A stretch of 10,210 nucleotides of DNA from Conidiobolus incongruus B7586 (taxonomy: Eukaryota; Entomophthoromycota; Entomophthoromycetes; Entomophthorales; Conidiobolaceae): contig JNEM01011066.1 in NCBI GenBank assembly GCA_000697335.1, positions 1 through 10,210 of the forward strand, in the 5' to 3' direction. Positions 7,013-10,210 of this stretch are shown piece after piece. The stretch's first letter is position 1, and every line of letters starts with the position of its first letter. Position numbers and translations under genes: made by a program. The notes beneath the pieces are model-generated. The model saw only the letters and a program-made list of their open reading frames with translations, was not told where the DNA came from and did not search any database.

Positions 7013-7542
7013 TAGAAAAAAAAGATAATTTATTTTAATTATTAAAAATAGAGAAAAAAGATTTTTTTTTCAATTAATTCTTTTAAATTATTAATTTTAT
7101 AATTAATTCAAAGTGGAATATTATTAAGTATTAAAATTTAAGATAATTTAACTAGAAATATGATATTTGTTTAATGGATTAGTAGTAGATTTTTAGATAA
7201 GTTTGAAGAATAATAATAATTATATTAATATTCAATTAATAAAGTAAAAAAATATTTAACTATTCTATCTATTATTATTATTCTTAAAAAGAATTTTTAT
7301 TTGAAAAATTAAAATTTTTTTTTATTTTTCATAATTTTATTTTTAAATTCTAATTAGAAATACTTTTAATATTTATTCACATATTAGAAATTTCTTAATA
7401 AGAAAAATGATGTCATTTTGTAATATATATTTTTTTGTAAGTTTTATTAATTTTTTTAATATTCAAAATAAAAAAATTTAATAGATAAAAGTGATTTTAT
7501 AATAAATATTTAAACAAAACCAATGGTTATTATAATTAAAGA

Positions 7543-7560
7543 ATATATATATATATATAT
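7543..7560. repeat. (AT)9 microsatellite
   Basis: A perfect run of nine AT dinucleotides. It is a simple repeat of the kind that arises by slippage in AT-rich spacers. Confidence 0.95.
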
Positions 7561-7789
7561 GTTATTAAAAAAATTATACCTAAGTAAAATTAAAAAATTA
7601 TAAACTATTGATATTAAAAATCATATAGTTATATTTAAAGTATGATTAATATAAATATTGTAATTTTTGAATTATTATCATAAAATTGAAAAAATTGGAA
7701 ATTTTTTAATTTCTGATTTTTCAAATATATTATTAGTTTCAAATAAAAAAATATATATAAAATAAATAGGAAAATAAATAGTTTTGAAT

Positions 7790-7807
7790 TATATATATAT
7801 ATATATT
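7790..7807. repeat. (TA)9 microsatellite
   Basis: A second perfect TA/AT run of about 18 bases, 230 bp from the first. Together they mark unstable, non-coding spacer. Confidence 0.93.
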
Positions 7808-9582
7808 AATTTTTATGATTAAAAAATTAATTTTTTAAAATTAGTTATTTAATTATATTTAAATTAAATAGTAAATATCAAAAGTTTTTTATTTTAATAT
7901 TAATAAAACTTAACTACAAATCCTCTAAAATTATTTAAAATTTACAAATAGCTTTTGGTAATAAAATATTATCTAAATCAACAATTTATTGTTAGGTAAA
8001 TTACTTTAAAGTTAAGAGAGAAGTTACCTAAAACCTATTAGAATTTAAAAGATTAATTTCAATTGTTACTTTTTTAATTATTAATAAAATGAAAAATTAT
8101 ATTGAAAATTATCTTTTTATTTCAATTAAAAAATTATCAAGATATTTTAATATTAGTCACCTAAGTATTTTATATATATTAAAGTTTAAATTAAAATTAA
8201 TTAATAAAAATATAAAATAAATATTTTATAATTTAACTAAAGCTTAAAAAAAGTTAGAATAGTTATTATTAAATAAAACTTACTAAGGTATAACTAGAAA
8301 CTAAAGCTTTTATAATAAATTATTACAATTGATGAATTTTAAATTCTTTTGTATAATCCTTTACTAAAATATAAATCAAAATGTTAAACTAAGTTAAATC
8401 AACCCTTTTTATAAATTTCTTTGAATAAATATTTTATTAATAAATGAATATTAATTATTATAATGGATTATAATAATATATGCTATTTTTATTTAGTTCT
8501 TAAAAGAAAATTAATTAATAATAAACTTTATATTACTTTTTTAAATAAAATTATATCTAATTAGTATTCTCAATATAATTTAAAAAAACCTATTATTTTA
8601 TATAATAATTATAAAATATATAAATCTAAAGTTATAAAAAACTTTTTAATTAAAAATAACTAGAAAAAACTACCACATCTAATATATTCTTTAGATTATA
8701 ACCTATGTAATTATAATTGCTATAGGTAATTAAAAAACTAACTTACAAAAAAGAAAATTTCTTCAGGAAAATTTAATTGATTTATAAAATATCAAATTTT
8801 AGTCTTTAATAAAAAGAATTATTTTTTAAATATCAGATTTTTGTTAAAAAATATAGCAAAAAGTTATTAGTAATAAAAAAAATTATTAATTTTATATTAT
8901 ATATTTATTTTTTTTAATCATAAAAATTCCTCTTATTTAAATTACAAAGTAATATTGGTATTTAATAAAAACAATTTAAGATATATAATTTTAATTATTT
9001 CAATTGATCGGATTTAAATAATTTATTCTAATTAAGGTATATATTTTTATTAAATTTAATATATATACTTTAAATATTATCAAGATACTATTATTTCCAA
9101 AAATATTATATAATTAAACTTTAAAAATTTAATTTTTAAAATTTTAAATTATAGATATATAAGATTATATTCAAAATAATAAAAATTAACCTGCCCACTG
9201 TCAAAATAAAATTCTTAAATAAAAATTTAATATTGATTAATTATATTGAAATATATTAAATAATCATATAATATTTTCTAAATATCAAGTATAAATAAAG
9301 TCATATAGTTAAGTAAATTTTAATAAATCTAAATAATATATAATCTAGTATAATTTTTGATTAATTATTATATAATTTATTTTAAAATAAAAATGTTAAA
9401 ATAAATTCAGTTACAAAGCTGAGTTATAATAATATACCAAGTCAAAATATAGTAAATGAAATTGAGTAAATTATTATGAAAGGTGAATATTTGTTTCTTG
9501 ATATTTCTTAGACCAAAAATAAGTATGAATAATAATAATTATAATAAATTGTAGTAAAAAGATTGGGATATTTAAAAATGAT

Positions 9583-9588
9583 AAAAAA
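9583..9588 (-). terminator. Pol III T6 terminator of tRNA-Ser
   Basis: A run of six A on the plus strand gives T6 on the transcribed strand, beginning 12 nt after the tRNA 3' end at 9600. This is the usual RNA polymerase III stop signal and distance. Confidence 0.75.
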
Positions 9589-9599
9589 CTTTATTAATA

Positions 9600-9680
9600 C
9601 GACAAGAGCAGGATTTGAACCTACGCGGGAAATCCCATGTGCTTTCTAGGCACACGCCTTAACCACTCGGCCATCTTGTC
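9600..9680 (-). tRNA. tRNA-Ser (anticodon AGA)
   Basis: Read on the minus strand this is an 81-nt type II tRNA. The acceptor stem GACAAGA pairs with TCTTGTC, and the discriminator is G at 9600, as in eukaryotic serine tRNAs. The D-arm is GCC/GGC. The anticodon stem TGTGC/GCACA closes the loop CTAGAAA with anticodon AGA at 9645-9647, which reads UCU and, once A34 is modified to inosine, UCC and UCA. A long variable arm (GGGA/TCCC) and the T-arm GTAGG-TTCAAAT-CCTGC (one G-U pair) follow. The internal A box TGGCCGAGTGG and B box GGTTCAAATCC are canonical. There is no intron and no encoded CCA, so this is a nuclear eukaryotic gene. The body is far more GC-rich than its surroundings. Confidence 0.97.
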
Positions 9681-10210
9681 TTATGATTTAGTGTATAATA
9701 TTTAATAAATATATATTCACATTTATGAATTAAATCATTGAATAAAATATCAAATACATCTATTTTTATCAATACTCAACCTTTTATTTTATGAATTTTG
9801 TTTTAATATTCATAATATGTAATTATCAAATTAACTTTTTAATTCTTAATCTTCAATAATTTATATATTTTAATAAAATTTAATTTTAAATAATTATATC
9901 AATTTTTTTATTTTGCTTGAATTTAAATAATCTTATTATATAAAATCCTTAATAGTCAATCTACACTCTGAAATATTATACCTGAAAACTTTTAATTTAA
10001 AAATTAATATATCAAATTATATTTTAAAAAATATATTATATAATATAACTAATTTAATTAATTAATTTAATTTAATCTAATTTTAAAAAATTAATAATAA
10101 ATTAAAATTTTTATAAATTTATAAATTTAAAAATTTTATAAAGAGTTTTGAATTTTTTGATATATTTCTTATTTAATATACTCAATATTCCTATATTTGA
10201 CACTTTTATT
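9681..10210. other. AT-rich spacer upstream of tRNA-Ser
   Basis: This runs from the tRNA 5' end to the window edge. It has no coding island, no second RNA gene and no clear repeat. Stops are frequent in all frames. Confidence 0.6.

Larger units (their letters stand above)
7013..9582. other. Long AT-rich spacer downstream of copy C
   Basis: About 2.6 kb of almost pure A and T with stops in all frames. The first ~60 bases after the stop of copy C hold two similar purine-rich words (AGAAAAAAAAGAT at about 7013 and AGAGAAAAAAGAT at about 7049), probably within the 3' untranslated region. A small imperfect stem is possible at 7992-7999 and 8024-8031 (TTAGGTAA / TTACCTAA). No gene, RNA or mobile element is recognisable. 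Confidence 0.65.

Noticed and set aside
6846-7028. 60-codon open frame on the plus strand over the end of copy C
   Set aside because: It is an overlapping frame within the C-terminal coding region of copy C. It only remains open because of the codon use of the real gene.
7013-9582. Possible transposon, retroelement or CRISPR-like array in the long spacer
   Set aside because: I found no element-encoded protein remnants, no paired terminal repeats and no regularly spaced repeats. Only simple AT repeats are present.

Overview
The window is an extremely AT-rich eukaryotic nuclear segment. Long AT-dominated spacers surround a few compact, intron-less coding islands with clearly higher GC. The eukaryotic call rests on a nuclear-type tRNA-Ser with internal A and B boxes, no encoded CCA and a Pol III T-run terminator, and on arrestin-fold proteins ending in a PPxY motif, an architecture typical of the alpha-arrestins (ART/ARRDC) of fungi and other eukaryotes. 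A fungus with a very AT-rich genome, perhaps an early-diverging lineage, is my best guess. The sequence alone does not fix the taxon.

Layout. Positions 1-1017 are AT-rich spacer with no convincing gene. Positions 1018-2049 (minus strand) hold copy A, an intact 343-residue alpha-arrestin-like gene. Positions 2050-3680 are spacer and upstream DNA with a strong 15-bp hairpin and a 13-bp inverted repeat. Positions 3681-4268 (plus strand) hold copy B, a rearranged pseudogene of the same family. Positions 5975-7012 (plus strand) hold copy C, an intact 345-residue paralogue, preceded by a TATA-like element, two AGGGG pentamers and a 15-nt dyad. Positions 7013-9582 are gene-free AT-rich DNA with two AT microsatellites. 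Positions 9583-9680 hold tRNA-Ser(AGA) on the minus strand with its terminator. The remainder is AT-rich spacer.

How the parts relate. A and C are about 72% identical by hand alignment (96 substitutions over 343 aligned positions and two single-residue indels). Their codons differ mostly at silent sites in the conserved N-terminal block, so both look like maintained genes. Both end in a C-terminal PPxY (PPVY or PPIY), the kind of motif that binds WW domains of Rsp5/Nedd4-type ubiquitin ligases. The inferred role is therefore a ubiquitin-ligase adaptor for membrane cargo. Copy B is a mosaic. Its promoter-proximal region and first ~110 bp are an old, diverged duplicate of A. Its last ~380 bp are almost identical to A (4 differences in 380), which points to recent gene conversion or recombination. 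B lacks an ATG, about 166 internal codons and the PPxY tail.

I did not find a clearly novel defence, mobile or RNA system. The most informative signals are the mosaic structure of copy B and the local arrestin cluster.
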